Source: Minisyncoccota bacterium (lineage in GTDB: Bacteria > Patescibacteriota > Minisyncoccia > Minisyncoccales > Minisyncoccaceae). From it: 64,000 bases of DNA. Location: positions 1-64,000 of the forward strand of contig JAQWEU010000001.1 of assembly GCA_028704755.1 (NCBI GenBank), in the 5' to 3' direction. The position numbers were made by a program, and so were the translations under genes. Shown piece after piece: positions 29,697 to 39,011 of this stretch. Positions within the stretch are counted from its first letter, which is position 1; every line of letters begins with the position of its first letter. The notes below the pieces were generated by a model, which worked only from the letters and a program-made list of their open reading frames with translations, was not told the DNA's origin and did no database searches.

Positions 29697-31874
29697 ATGA
29701 AAAAAAGTTTAGAAAAAATAAAAATAAAGGTTTTTGAAAGAAAAACCGAAAAAGAGAAGATCAATAAGCCTGAATCAATCGAAAAAGAACCAGTCATTCC
29801 ATCTTTCAATAAGGAAGATGTAATGATTCCAAAAAAGAGGAAGAAGAAGAAAATCAATTGGTTCTTCAAGCTGACGGGACTCGTCTTCTCGGTAGTATTC
29901 ATCGGAATAGTGCTAGGAATAATAAGCTTCTTCTATATAACAAAAGACTTGCCGAGACCAAAGGATTTTGCTGATACAGAATTCAACCAATCGACAAAAA
30001 TATATGATAGGAATGGTGAAATACTCCTTTCCAGCGTATATGGAGAAGAAAAAAGGACTTATGTAGAATTATCAAAGATACCGATACTAATGCAAAAGGC
30101 GGTCATCTCCACTGAAGATGCAAAATTCTATAAACATGGAGGATTCGATATGATGGGTATCATAAGAGCCATAAAAGTGGATTTGGAGACTGGAACCAAG
30201 AGCCAAGGAGCTTCGACCATCACACAACAATTAATAAGAGCTACTTTCCTTACCGCAGAAAAGACTGTTACTAGGAAAATCAAAGAAATATTACTATCCA
30301 TCGAACTGGAAAGGAAATATTCAAAAGACCAGATACTTGAATGGTATCTGAATAAGGTTCCTTTCGGAATAAACATCTATGGGATAGAAGAAGCCTCTTT
30401 GACATATTTTGAAAAACCAGCACAGGAACTGAACTTAGCTGAATCTGCCATGCTTGCGGCAAGCATCCAGGCTCCAAGCTACTACTCTCCTTATGGAGAC
30501 CATGTCAAAGACCTGATGGATAGAAAGAATTATGTATTAAAGAGAATGTTTGACGAAGGGTATATCAATGAAGAACAAAAGACAGAAGCTGAGAAATATG
30601 AGTTCAAGTTTGCAAAAGTACAGAAGAACCAAGCTCACCATTTCGTTGAATACGTAAAAAGCATATTGAAAGAGAAATATGGTCCAGATGCACTGGAGAC
30701 AGAGGGATTGAAAATATACACAACTCTTGACTGGACCCTACAAAAATCAGTTGAAAAAATCGTGAAAGACGGAGTTGCAAAGAACAGAAAAGCTTATGGT
30801 GCATACAACGGAGCAATGGTAGTGATGAATCCGAAAAACGGAGAGATATTAGCACTAGTAGGTTCTGCTGATCCATGGGCAGACCCAGCGCCTGAAGGTT
30901 GTACCTCGGGAAAGAATTGTCGATTCGAACCATGGATGAATATCCCCGTACAAGCCGAAAGGCAGCCTGGATCCTCTTTCAAGCCTATAATCTATGCCTC
31001 TGCTTTTGAGAAAGGGGCGACTGATCAGACCATAGTAATTGATGAACCTACTAATTTCGGAGGATACTCACCGAAGAACTTCGATCTCTCGTACAGAGGA
31101 GCAATAACTATGCGAAATTCCCTAGCACAATCATTGAATATTCCTGCGGTCAAGACATTAAGAGATTACGGCGGACTGAATGATACGGTAGAATTAGCAA
31201 AGAAAATGGGAATCTCTACATTAACCAGGGATCCAGACTTCTATGGACTTCCATTCGCCCTAGGGGCAGCTGATGTAAAGATGGTAGACATGGCTAGTGC
31301 TTTCAGCGTATTCTCGAATGGAGGATATTCAATGCCTCACTCGGCAATCATAAAGATAGTAGATGCAAAAGGAGAGACAATATACAAGAATGAAAATACT
31401 CCTAGAAAAGTATTGAACAAGAAGACTTGTGACATGATAACCAGCATATTATCTGATAATGCTGCCAGAACTCCAGTATTCGGAGCAAACTCGCACTTAA
31501 GATTCGATGACTATCAAGTGTCTGTAAAGACCGGAACAACTCAGAACAGTGTGGACGGATGGACAATCGGATACACTTCTGATGCTGTAGTAGTAGTCTG
31601 GTCAGGAAACAACGACAGGACTCCTATTGATGGAACTGTCGGAGAAATGACTGCGGCTCCTATGTGGAAACAAGCAATAGAGAAGACCATCCAGCTATAC
31701 AATACGAAACCGACCAGAGAAGCAAATCCTTGGGATGGAATGACTGAAGAGGAGAAAATGCAGAAAACGAAAGAGATACTAGAATTAATAAGAGATAAAA
31801 GGGTTGAGAAAAAGCAACTCGAGGAAAATTCAACTGAACAAGTACCGAATACAGAAATGCAACCTACTCCATAA
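29697..31874 (+). CDS. Class A penicillin-binding protein (PBP1A-like)
   Basis: 725 residues. Basic cytoplasmic tail to about 55, one membrane helix (LTGLVFSVVFIGIVLGIISFFY), a GT51 glycosyltransferase (ISTEDAKFYKHGGFD with the catalytic Glu, QGASTITQQL, ELERKYSKDQILEWYLN) and a transpeptidase with the serine motif PGSSFKP, SLN, and KTGTT. The Pro/Thr-rich C-terminal tail carries charged residues. Polymerises and cross-links peptidoglycan. ATG 29697 is chosen, with an extended -10 (TGATAGTAT, about 29671-29679) upstream. It is convergent with rodA-ligA, whose products also act in wall synthesis and replication. Confidence 0.93.
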   Translation: MKKSLEKIKIKVFERKTEKEKINKPESIEKEPVIPSFNKEDVMIPKKRKKKKINWFFKLTGLVFSVVFIGIVLGIISFFYITKDLPRPKDFADTEFNQSTKIYDRNGEILLSSVYGEEKRTYVELSKIPILMQKAVISTEDAKFYKHGGFDMMGIIRAIKVDLETGTKSQGASTITQQLIRATFLTAEKTVTRKIKEILLSIELERKYSKDQILEWYLNKVPFGINIYGIEEASLTYFEKPAQELNLAESAMLAASIQAPSYYSPYGDHVKDLMDRKNYVLKRMFDEGYINEEQKTEAEKYEFKFAKVQKNQAHHFVEYVKSILKEKYGPDALETEGLKIYTTLDWTLQKSVEKIVKDGVAKNRKAYGAYNGAMVVMNPKNGEILALVGSADPWADPAPEGCTSGKNCRFEPWMNIPVQAERQPGSSFKPIIYASAFEKGATDQTIVIDEPTNFGGYSPKNFDLSYRGAITMRNSLAQSLNIPAVKTLRDYGGLNDTVELAKKMGISTLTRDPDFYGLPFALGAADVKMVDMASAFSVFSNGGYSMPHSAIIKIVDAKGETIYKNENTPRKVLNKKTCDMITSILSDNAARTPVFGANSHLRFDDYQVSVKTGTTQNSVDGWTIGYTSDAVVVVWSGNNDRTPIDGTVGEMTAAPMWKQAIEKTIQLYNTKPTREANPWDGMTEEEKMQKTKEILELIRDKRVEKKQLEENSTEQVPNTEMQPTP

Positions 31875-31875
31875 A

Positions 31876-31904
31876 TAAAGGCTCTCATATCGAGAGCCTT
31901 TATT
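31876..31904 (+). terminator. Terminator of the PBP gene
   Basis: AAAGGCTCTC-ATATC-GAGAGCCTTTATT just after the stop codon. The same stem can serve rodA from the other side. Confidence 0.8.
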
Positions 31905-31921
31905 GTCCTTTAAAATCCATT

Positions 31922-31968
31922 CTAAGGGGGGTTAGCACTGAGACTAGCAGAACTACTCTTAACCCTGA
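31922..31968 (-). other. Stem-loop in the 3' region of rodA
   Basis: On the minus strand GGGTTA and TAACCC enclose GAG-TAG-TTCTG-CTA-GT-CTC, a nested hairpin of about 40 bases in the otherwise empty 100 bases between the PBP terminator and the rodA stop. No U-tract follows it. Purpose unknown. Confidence 0.35.
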
Positions 31969-32004
31969 ATGATGGCTAAAATGGTTGTTTTCTTGCCAAT
32001 CCTA

Positions 32005-33108
32005 TTAAGCTTCAGTGATACTCATATTCTGGAGTATTCCTAAGGCAATGAAATTGAATAAAAGATTACTACCACCATAACTCACTAGGGGTAATGGAAT
32101 GCCTATTACGGGAAGGATTCCTAGGTTCATACCTATATTGATGAACATCTGGGAAAAAATGGAAACTGCTATTCCTGAGGCGAATAATCTACAGAAATTA
32201 GATTTAGCATTAAGAGCAATCTTCAATATGCGATAGTATAGGAGCATGAAAAAGCCTAATAAGAGAAAGACTCCTAAAAATCCCATCTCCTCTGCAATGG
32301 CAGAAAAGATGAAATCAGTATGAGGTTCTGGCAAGAAACCGTATTGAGTCTGAGTCCCCTTACCTACCCCTGTACCAAATAAGCCACCACTACCAATACT
32401 TATCTTTGACTGATTCTGATTCCATCCTTTTCCGAGAGGGTCTTCTTGTGGCGCGATAAAACTTATCAACCTATTCTTCTGATAATCCTTCAAGGCAACA
32501 TTCCAACCTATCGCTACTGTAACAATAAAGGCTAATACTAATAGCAGGAAATGTCTTAGTCTTATGCCAGAGATAAAAAGGATAGATATCCATATCATGA
32601 GCAATATAGCCACAGAACCAAGTTCGGGATGGAGGAAGATCAAGATCGCAGGCAAAGCGACATATAGCCCGGAGAAAAAAATATGCTTGAGGCTATAGAG
32701 CTCGATATGTCTCTTTGAGAAATACTTTGCCAATATCAATACTAATATCAGCTTCGTCGGCTCTATAGGGTCGAACGATATGAACCCTATCTTATACCAA
32801 GACCTTATACCTTTTATCTCAGGAGTAAAGAAAAAGACTCCTACCAGAAGGATTATGCAGAGGAAATAGAAGACCATCATCAACGCGGGATTCTCCCTGA
32901 TAGTCCTATTATCGATAAAGCTGACTCCCACCATCGCCAAGAGACTGACTGCGAAAAAAAGTAGCTGCTTATAGATATTCCCATAATCACTGCTCGTGAA
33001 CTGGCTGGAAGAGGAACTCCAAATCGAAACTAGCCCGAATATTACAAGGGCGATCATTGATCCGAACAATATCCAATCAAATTTTTTAATATGGCTCCAA
33101 ATAGACAT
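32005..33108 (-). CDS. rodA: Rod-shape/cell-division SEDS glycosyltransferase (RodA/FtsW)
   Basis: 367 residues with about ten membrane helices. SEDS family: FIDNRTIRENP, EPTKLILVLILAKYFS, HPELGSVAILLMIW, the loop GKGWNQNQSKISIGSGGLFGTGVGKGTQTQYGFLPEPHTDFIFSAIAEE (positions about 232-280) with the catalytic Asp in HTDF, and GIPLPLVSYGGSNL. RodA is preferred over FtsW because of its position beside PBP1A and short N-terminus, but this is not certain. It starts 5 bases after ligA. Confidence 0.88.
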   Translation of the reverse strand: MSIWSHIKKFDWILFGSMIALVIFGLVSIWSSSSSQFTSSDYGNIYKQLLFFAVSLLAMVGVSFIDNRTIRENPALMMVFYFLCIILLVGVFFFTPEIKGIRSWYKIGFISFDPIEPTKLILVLILAKYFSKRHIELYSLKHIFFSGLYVALPAILIFLHPELGSVAILLMIWISILFISGIRLRHFLLLVLAFIVTVAIGWNVALKDYQKNRLISFIAPQEDPLGKGWNQNQSKISIGSGGLFGTGVGKGTQTQYGFLPEPHTDFIFSAIAEEMGFLGVFLLLGFFMLLYYRILKIALNAKSNFCRLFASGIAVSIFSQMFINIGMNLGILPVIGIPLPLVSYGGSNLLFNFIALGILQNMSITEA

Positions 33109-33112
33109 ACTA

Positions 33113-35179
33113 TTATTTTGTTAATTCCAAAAATTCTTCTTCTTTCAATATCTTTATTCCTAGTTCTTTCGCCTTATCATATTTTGATCCAGGGTTTTCT
33201 CCGACAATCACATAGCTTGTCTTGCTTGAGACAGAAGAAGAAAATTCTCCCCCAAGCATGGTTATCTTCTGTTCTGCGTCCTCTCTTGATAGGGACTTGA
33301 GAGAACCCGTAATAACGAACCTCAATCCTTGCAATCTATTGTCCTTTCTTTTCTCATTAATATACCAAATTCCTTTTTCTTTCAATTTATCCAAATAATC
33401 CAAGTTACCAGCATCGCTGAACCAATCCTTGATCGATTTAGAGACTATGGGTCCGATATCATTGATTTCTTCCATTTCAGACAAGCTCAATGACTTGATC
33501 TTTTCGATATTATCGAATCTTTCTGCCAAGTCAGATGCTGTCTTCTGTCCGACATTCCTGATGCCTAATGCATAAATAAATTTCGAGAAAGAGACCTGTT
33601 TCTTATCCTGAATCGCAGCAATCAACTTCTTAGCTGACTTTTCCCCGAACCGCTCAAGCGGCAATAAATCTCCTTCGGTCAGATCGAAAATATCAGCTGG
33701 ATCCTTGACCATTCCTTCCTCTAATAATCTTTCGACTACCCTACCTCCTAATCCTTCTATATTGAAAGCTCCTCTAGAAATGAAATGGTTGAAATATTTA
33801 TTCTTCCTAGCAAAACAATTATTATTAGGGCATCTCCAGACTACCTCTTCTTCGCTCTTGATCAACAACGTATTGCATGATGGACAGTGCAAGGGCATTT
33901 CGAAGTCCTTTTCACTACCATTCCTCAATTCTGGAAAAGCTCTTACTATTTCCGGAATAACATCACCAGCTCTACCGATTACGACACTGTCGCCTATCTT
34001 CAATCCTAATCTCTCTATCTCTCTTTCATTATGCAATGTTGCCCGACTGACAATAACCCCTCCAACACTGACTGGTTCCAATATCGCTACTGGAGTCATC
34101 GCTCCAGTCCTACCGACTTGGACAGTTATATCCCTCACCTTAGTCACTACTTCCAATAAGGGAAATTTCAAGGCTATTCCTGCTCTAGGAGCCTTGCCGA
34201 TGATACCCAATTTCTTAAAGATATCATTATCGTTGATCAGGATAGTTACTCCATCCACTTCATATGGCAGAGACTCTCTATTCTTCTCCCAATAATGATA
34301 ATACTCAAAGACTTCTTCCATATTCTTACAGAACCTGTTAAACCTGTTATTCGTCTTGAACCCCATTGCCCCCAAGATAATATGCTCCTCCTGATGAGTC
34401 CTCTGTCCTAAATAAGTTATCAAGGAGTAAACATTCGAATCCAGCTTACGAGCAGCTGTGACCTTTGGATCGAGCTGCCTGATCGAACCAGAAGCAAGAT
34501 TACGTGGATTAGCATACAACGGTAGTTCTTTTACCTTTCTTTCCTCATTCACCCTTATGAAATCTTTTTTTGTCAGGATAGCCTCACCTCTGACAATTAC
34601 CTCATCTAATCCTTTTTCTTCTATATTATCAATAACATGCAAGAGATTATTTTTTTTCAAACTGTCAATGATTTCTTCCTTGCTCTTGATCTTCAAGGGT
34701 ATCGCTTCGATCGTCTTGATATTGCTCGTCACATTCTCTCCGACCTTACCATCTCCTCTTGTCGAACCAATAGATAATAATCCATTGATATACACCAATT
34801 CTATGGCTAAGCCATCAAGTTTCGGTTCACAATAGTAATCAATCCTTCCGATCTCATCAAGGCTTAGTAATTTCTTATTCCTATCTTCCCAATCATCCAT
34901 ATCCTGACGATTAAAAGCATCATAGAATGAAGTCATGGGTACCTTATGCTCGATCTTCTTAAAACAATCTAAGGGTTTTCCTCCTACTCTTTGATTTGGA
35001 GAATCAGGAGTAATGAATTCTGGATACTCCATCTCTAAATCAAAAAGCTCCTTTTTCAAGGAGTCTAAAGCTGCATCTGATAATTCCTGCTTATCCAAGA
35101 CATGATAAAGATATCTATGATACTCGATCAGTTCTTTCAGCTTATTTATCTTATCTTTTATTTCTTCTTTATTCTCCAT
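33113..35179 (-). CDS. ligA: NAD+-dependent DNA ligase
   Basis: 688 residues, full length. Ia domain with YHRYLYHV; adenylation domain with the active-site lysine in CEPKLDGLAIELVY, STRGDGKVGENVT and RGEA; OB-fold; zinc finger with CPSC and CPNNNC; helix-hairpin-helix repeats (ALGIRNVGQKTASDLA, INDIGPIVSKSI); C-terminal BRCT domain (GLRFVITGSL ... SSVSSKTSYVIVGENPGSKYDKAKELGI). Seals nicks in replication and repair. It lies in a minus-strand run behind the minor pilin genes and ahead of rodA. Confidence 0.97.
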   Translation of the reverse strand: MENKEEIKDKINKLKELIEYHRYLYHVLDKQELSDAALDSLKKELFDLEMEYPEFITPDSPNQRVGGKPLDCFKKIEHKVPMTSFYDAFNRQDMDDWEDRNKKLLSLDEIGRIDYYCEPKLDGLAIELVYINGLLSIGSTRGDGKVGENVTSNIKTIEAIPLKIKSKEEIIDSLKKNNLLHVIDNIEEKGLDEVIVRGEAILTKKDFIRVNEERKVKELPLYANPRNLASGSIRQLDPKVTAARKLDSNVYSLITYLGQRTHQEEHIILGAMGFKTNNRFNRFCKNMEEVFEYYHYWEKNRESLPYEVDGVTILINDNDIFKKLGIIGKAPRAGIALKFPLLEVVTKVRDITVQVGRTGAMTPVAILEPVSVGGVIVSRATLHNEREIERLGLKIGDSVVIGRAGDVIPEIVRAFPELRNGSEKDFEMPLHCPSCNTLLIKSEEEVVWRCPNNNCFARKNKYFNHFISRGAFNIEGLGGRVVERLLEEGMVKDPADIFDLTEGDLLPLERFGEKSAKKLIAAIQDKKQVSFSKFIYALGIRNVGQKTASDLAERFDNIEKIKSLSLSEMEEINDIGPIVSKSIKDWFSDAGNLDYLDKLKEKGIWYINEKRKDNRLQGLRFVITGSLKSLSREDAEQKITMLGGEFSSSVSSKTSYVIVGENPGSKYDKAKELGIKILKEEEFLELTK

Positions 35180-35183
35180 AATA

Positions 35184-35564
35184 TTAATAACTGACTTCTA
35201 TAATTCTCTTAGTCGTTGATTTATAGCTTCCTGTAGAAGTGATAGTGGTACCAGTATTCGCACAATCGATATTTGGATTGACAGTGAACGTATATTTATA
35301 TGCGGTATCATTCAAAGGGATTCCTCCTCCATCACTCTCTCCCATTCCAGTACATACTGGAGTCGTTCGCGTGACATGATACAAGGCGTGCTCAATACCC
35401 GAATCTGCACAATGAAAGGCTCTGATACCATCACTAAGATTGCCTGACATCTTAGCAGAATTAATGATTACTGTTCCAATATTCAAAGAAACTGATAATA
35501 ACATCGCAACTATTATCATTACTAAATATATTGAAAAACCTTTTTGATATGTGTTATTTTTCAT
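35184..35564 (-). CDS. PilX-like minor pilin/pilus assembly protein
   Basis: 126 residues. N-terminal basic leader and hydrophobic helix (QKGFSIYLVMIIVAMLLSVSLNIG), then FHCADSGIEHALYHV, a motif typical of PilX N-terminal-like proteins. The small Cys-containing head includes CTGMGESDGG and DCANTGTTI. Cleavage by PilD at G-F is likely though the +5 Glu is absent. Fourth of four minor-pilin-type genes downstream of pilD. Confidence 0.75.
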   Translation of the reverse strand: MKNNTYQKGFSIYLVMIIVAMLLSVSLNIGTVIINSAKMSGNLSDGIRAFHCADSGIEHALYHVTRTTPVCTGMGESDGGGIPLNDTAYKYTFTVNPNIDCANTGTTITSTGSYKSTTKRIIEVSY

Positions 35565-35575
35565 AATTAATAATA

Positions 35576-36181
35576 TTAAGGAGTATCTGCATCCAGGTTC
35601 CTCTGCGAAAGAGATGTCTGTATCGTTATCTCAGGTACTGGCTGAATCCTTCTCCCCATAGGAGTCAACTTGAAATTGATCGTTACCTTTGGCTGGATAG
35701 TATCCCCTGCTCTTGGATTCCCAGTGACATTGAAATTCAAGCTTTCTACCTTTACCTGTGAGGATGTCAGCTCAATCCCTCCTCGTGAAAAATCTGGATC
35801 TCCAGAAGGTGAAAACGCTTCCATTATCTTATTACTCGACAAATAGAACTTTCTACATACATAAGCACCTGAAGCTCCTGCGGTCTGATCCCAGCTCAGG
35901 AATTGGATGCTCCCACTAGAAAGATAATAATTATTTCCAGATCCCATATTACAAGCCCCTGTCTCGTCATATTTTGCCAATCTTATGACCCTGCCCATAT
36001 AATCAAGCACATAATTCGTCTCATTCATGATGGCTTGATTCTGGAGAATAACTGTTTGAGTATTGACACTAGCAGTAAAGATTGACATCAATGAAACAGA
36101 AATAATACCAAAAACAGCAAAAGCTGTCAGTACTTCTACTAAAGATAAGCCATATTGATATTTATTCTTATTGTTATTCAT
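35576..36181 (-). CDS. PilW/GspJ-like minor prepilin
   Basis: 201 residues. Class III leader and pilin helix with the Glu5 equivalent: YGLSLVEVLTAFAVFGIISVSLMSIF. VLDYMGRVIRLAKYDETGACN follows, as in PilW/GspJ-type proteins, where an early helix carries the family motif. Head is beta-rich. Probably part of the pilus tip or priming complex. Confidence 0.78.
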   Translation of the reverse strand: MNNNKNKYQYGLSLVEVLTAFAVFGIISVSLMSIFTASVNTQTVILQNQAIMNETNYVLDYMGRVIRLAKYDETGACNMGSGNNYYLSSGSIQFLSWDQTAGASGAYVCRKFYLSSNKIMEAFSPSGDPDFSRGGIELTSSQVKVESLNFNVTGNPRAGDTIQPKVTINFKLTPMGRRIQPVPEITIQTSLSQRNLDADTP

Positions 36182-36192
36182 CTTATTTTTTA

Positions 36193-36834
36193 TTAAACAG
36201 GATCACCTCTCCAATTATATATCTGCTGCCTTACCTCTACACGCTTTCCTTTCCAGTAAACAATAACTCTTATATCCAACCTGTTAATAGAGTCAGTATC
36301 TCCAGCAGACGGATAACTGACGATTATCCTCCTTCTATAAGGAGTCCAGGTAGCATTACTCGTATCATATCCATAAAAACCATTCTTCAAATAAAGAAAA
36401 TGTCCATCAGCTGGATCTGTCTCACTATCTACAAAAGCACTTCCCCAATCGGTCAATCCAGCATCAGCAGTACCAGTTCCTCCCCTATTCGCATAATCCA
36501 CCTCGCAGCCATCATTGACACATGTAGGAATATGGGCTTGCGGGGCTCCTAGGACAATCGTGACTTCGCACGGGTCACCAGGATTAGCATCCTCAGTCAC
36601 ACCCTTCAACCAACATGCATTGCTCAAGGAATTAGTATCCCTTAGATTCTTAACGATTTCTATCCCCTCCTGAGCGATCAATGTCGCCACAAAAGATTCT
36701 TTCTCTTGGAGTGTCTGCTGATTATACTTACTGTTTATATTGAAAATCGAAATCAAGGAAAAGGAAATTATAAAAACTGAAACCAACATTTCCACTAATG
36801 TAAATCCTTTTTGATTTTGATTCCTTTTATTCAT
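36193..36834 (-). CDS. PilV/GspI-like minor prepilin
   Basis: 213 residues. Leader and helix KGFTLVEMLVSVFIISFSLISIF, then EKESFVATLIAQEGIEIVKNLRDTNS, the typical PilV-type second helix (QEGIE...RD). Cys pairs in the head (ANACWLKG, CEVTIV, CVNDGCEV). Part of the minor pilin cluster. Confidence 0.8.
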   Translation of the reverse strand: MNKRNQNQKGFTLVEMLVSVFIISFSLISIFNINSKYNQQTLQEKESFVATLIAQEGIEIVKNLRDTNSLSNACWLKGVTEDANPGDPCEVTIVLGAPQAHIPTCVNDGCEVDYANRGGTGTADAGLTDWGSAFVDSETDPADGHFLYLKNGFYGYDTSNATWTPYRRRIIVSYPSAGDTDSINRLDIRVIVYWKGKRVEVRQQIYNWRGDPV

Positions 36835-36838
36835 TTGA

Positions 36839-37429
36839 TTATTGTATTATATTTACCATCCCAGAACTATTAACAACAACTGTTCTTTTCTTGGAAGCAT
36901 TATCAATCATGCATAATTCAACGGAAAGAGTCTGAGATGTCCTGAATATCCCCTGTGTCTCATATCCAGAACCGCTTCTTGGATTCAAAAAGGTCGTCGG
37001 GTATGGAGATTTGAAAAAGACACCGTAGTAATTCCCAGTAACATCCCCATCGTAATTAGGCACTGATGCACTTTTAGAAAAATTACATATCTTCACCCCT
37101 TCTTCGATATTGATAGTATTAGCTAAGTCAACACCAGAATCATATACCCTATTGCCATTTATATCCTTAAAGATTATGTATTTCCTATCAGCCGTACTAT
37201 TTGACTTATCAAAGTAAATACCAACGCCTGAATACGTAGTGGATCCAGCCATAGATGTATTTATTGCGAGCCTGAAATCCTGATAAAGCTTTTGGCCAGC
37301 TCTTTCGAGTGCCATACTATTCTTACCCACTCCATAATTAGAAAAAACAATACCAGTCACAATGACTATCATTGCAATCACTGCCATCAACTCGATAAGC
37401 GTTAGACCTTTTTGAAAATTATTTTCCAT
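36839..37429 (-). CDS. FimT/GspH-like minor prepilin
   Basis: 196 residues. Leader and helix QKGLTLIELMAVIAMIVIVTGIVFSNYG, with a GspH/FimT-like head: LAINTSMAGSTTYSGVGIYFDKS and IFKDINGNRVYDSGVD, ending in VVNSSGMVNI. Starts just after pilD; in GspH/FimT systems the protein primes pilus assembly. Confidence 0.8.
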   Translation of the reverse strand: MENNFQKGLTLIELMAVIAMIVIVTGIVFSNYGVGKNSMALERAGQKLYQDFRLAINTSMAGSTTYSGVGIYFDKSNSTADRKYIIFKDINGNRVYDSGVDLANTINIEEGVKICNFSKSASVPNYDGDVTGNYYGVFFKSPYPTTFLNPRSGSGYETQGIFRTSQTLSVELCMIDNASKKRTVVVNSSGMVNIIQ

Positions 37430-37438
37430 ATTATATTA

Positions 37439-38242
37439 TTATCTTACACCAAGAGACCAATACCAATCAATAGCCTGGCTTCCACACATCAAAGCGAATA
37501 GGGCTCCAGCTATCAGGAATGGACCGAATGGTACTTGAGACTTCATCTTCTTACCTCCTGAAGATATCATTATCAGACCGATTCCGGCTCCTACAGTAAA
37601 GGCAAAGAATAGAGCGACAAGCATGTTCGGATAACCCAATAGCAATCCAAGGAAAAATACTAATTTCACATCACCGAACCCCATAGCCCGCCCCCTTGAA
37701 AATAGCCATATCGAAAAGAAGAAGAGTGAAGAAAAGAATGCGGAATAGACATATCCAACACCCATTTCTGGGGTAATGGAATTGTTGTAAAGAGAAAAGA
37801 TGATCCAAACCGATGATATCACTATTCCTAGGAAGGTGACCTTATCAGGGATTATATAATGCTTCGCATCATAGATGAAAGCGATTATCAATAGAGAGAA
37901 AGCTATCCATAGATAGATGAGATTCCAGACCTGGTAACCAGAAAAATATTCGAGCAGATTAAAACCAAGGTGAGAATAGATCAGGACAAAAATCAATCCT
38001 GTGGCAATTTCTGCCAATGGGTATTGCCATGATATCTTTTCCTTACAATACCTACATTTCCCTTTCAGTAGTAAAAAGCTGAATACTGGAACGAGATCCA
38101 TAGCAGATAATTTATGATTGCAATTTGGGCAATGAGAGTTCTTTAAAACAAAATCTTCTTCTAAAAAAATCCTGCAAGAAACACAATTTATGAAACTTCC
38201 GATGAACAGGCCTATCGTAAAGACAAAAATGAAATCTATCAT
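37439..38242 (-). CDS. pilD: Prepilin peptidase/N-methyltransferase PilD
   Basis: 267 residues with about seven membrane helices, A24A family. Cytoplasmic zinc-binding CPNC and CRYC pairs (SHCPNCNHKLS, KGKCRYCKEK); catalytic aspartates in YDAKHYIIPD and GFGDVK. It removes prepilin leaders at G-F and methylates the new N-terminus, so it serves all the pilins in this window. Heads the run pilD - four minor pilins - ligA - rodA. Confidence 0.95.
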   Translation of the reverse strand: MIDFIFVFTIGLFIGSFINCVSCRIFLEEDFVLKNSHCPNCNHKLSAMDLVPVFSFLLLKGKCRYCKEKISWQYPLAEIATGLIFVLIYSHLGFNLLEYFSGYQVWNLIYLWIAFSLLIIAFIYDAKHYIIPDKVTFLGIVISSVWIIFSLYNNSITPEMGVGYVYSAFFSSLFFFSIWLFSRGRAMGFGDVKLVFFLGLLLGYPNMLVALFFAFTVGAGIGLIMISSGGKKMKSQVPFGPFLIAGALFALMCGSQAIDWYWSLGVR

Positions 38243-38297
38243 ATATTATTCATTACTTATTATTCTCAATGCAGATATTATATCATATCAGAGGAAA

Positions 38298-38322
38298 ATA
38301 AAAAACTCCCCGAAGGGAGTCT
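38298..38322 (-). terminator. Terminator of the first pilin gene (171 aa)
   Basis: ACTCCC-TTCG-GGGAGT followed by TTTTTTATTTT on the minus strand. Confidence 0.85.
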
Positions 38323-38335
38323 TATATAGCAAGTA

Positions 38336-38851
38336 TTATAAACACTTTGGGTGACCTGCTGCACAGTTATTGGTAGCTCCAGCGTATCCGTCAGAATCTA
38401 CACACCATGCTCCTGTTGTAAGAGTCTTGAAAGCGCACCAGTTTGCTGCGTTAGAAATATCTCCAACTACAGTTGCTCCAGTCTCTGTACAAAGAGTCTT
38501 GAAATCGCCTGAGTCAAGGATGTTGTGACCATTAGGGTTAGTTGTCACATTGTAAATGATATTTACATCAGTAGTCGTTACTCCTGAGAATGCACATGAT
38601 GCACTGACCAACTCAGCAGCTGTTGCAGGAGCGGAAACTCCAGCAGCGTTACCATCTTTCCATACAGAGTAGTTGTGATTAGTGCCGTATAGAGCAGCTG
38701 CGGCTCTCATCTGATCCATGGTAGCCTTGACCTTTGCATCCCTAGCAGAGCCTTGTGCTCCACCCATTGATACTACGATAATACCAGCCAAGATACCGAT
38801 AATTGCGATAACTACTAACAGCTCGATTAAAGTAAAACCTTTATTTTGCAT
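38336..38851 (-). CDS. pilA: Major type IV prepilin, 171 aa
   Basis: Short leader MQNKG then FTLIELLVVIAIIGILAG, the canonical class III prepilin helix with Glu5. The following KVKATMDQMRAAAALY continues the helix into a C-terminal head with Cys residues (ASCAFSG, TLCTETG, NWCAFKT, AWCVDSDGYAGA). The DNA of the first 40 or so codons is nearly identical to the two neighbouring pilin genes; heads differ. It has its own promoter (38968-38940) and terminator. Confidence 0.93.
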   Translation of the reverse strand: MQNKGFTLIELLVVIAIIGILAGIIVVSMGGAQGSARDAKVKATMDQMRAAAALYGTNHNYSVWKDGNAAGVSAPATAAELVSASCAFSGVTTTDVNIIYNVTTNPNGHNILDSGDFKTLCTETGATVVGDISNAANWCAFKTLTTGAWCVDSDGYAGATNNCAAGHPKCL

Positions 38852-38939
38852 TTTATTTTTTTATTATTATTTATTTATTATTAACCTTTTTATTCTTTCA
38901 AAATTATTATGTTACGACCTTTTTAATTTTGATAATTAC

Positions 38940-38968
38940 ATTTTACCAAATAATGATAAATTTTGCAA
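38940..38968 (-). promoter_or_regulatory. Promoter and leader of pilin 1
   Basis: TTGCAA (38968-38963), 17-base spacer, TAAAAT (38945-38940); about 80-base AT-rich leader that carries AAAGGTCG (38922-38915), shared with the other two pilin leaders. Confidence 0.65.
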
Positions 38969-38970
38969 AT

Positions 38971-38999
38971 AAAAAAACTCTCACAAAAAGTGAGAGTTT
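38971..38999 (-). terminator. Terminator of the second pilin gene
   Basis: AACTCTCAC/GTGAGAGTT with a U-rich loop, then TTTTTTT on the minus strand. It lies directly upstream of the pilin 1 promoter. Confidence 0.85.
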
Positions 39000-39011
39000 C
39001 CAAGAATTAAA

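Noticed and set aside
33705-34835. Long plus-strand ORFs opposite ligA (196 and 125 codons)
   Set aside because: ligA is complete and conserved through this region; the opposite frames are Ser/Leu/Ile-rich shadow sequences.
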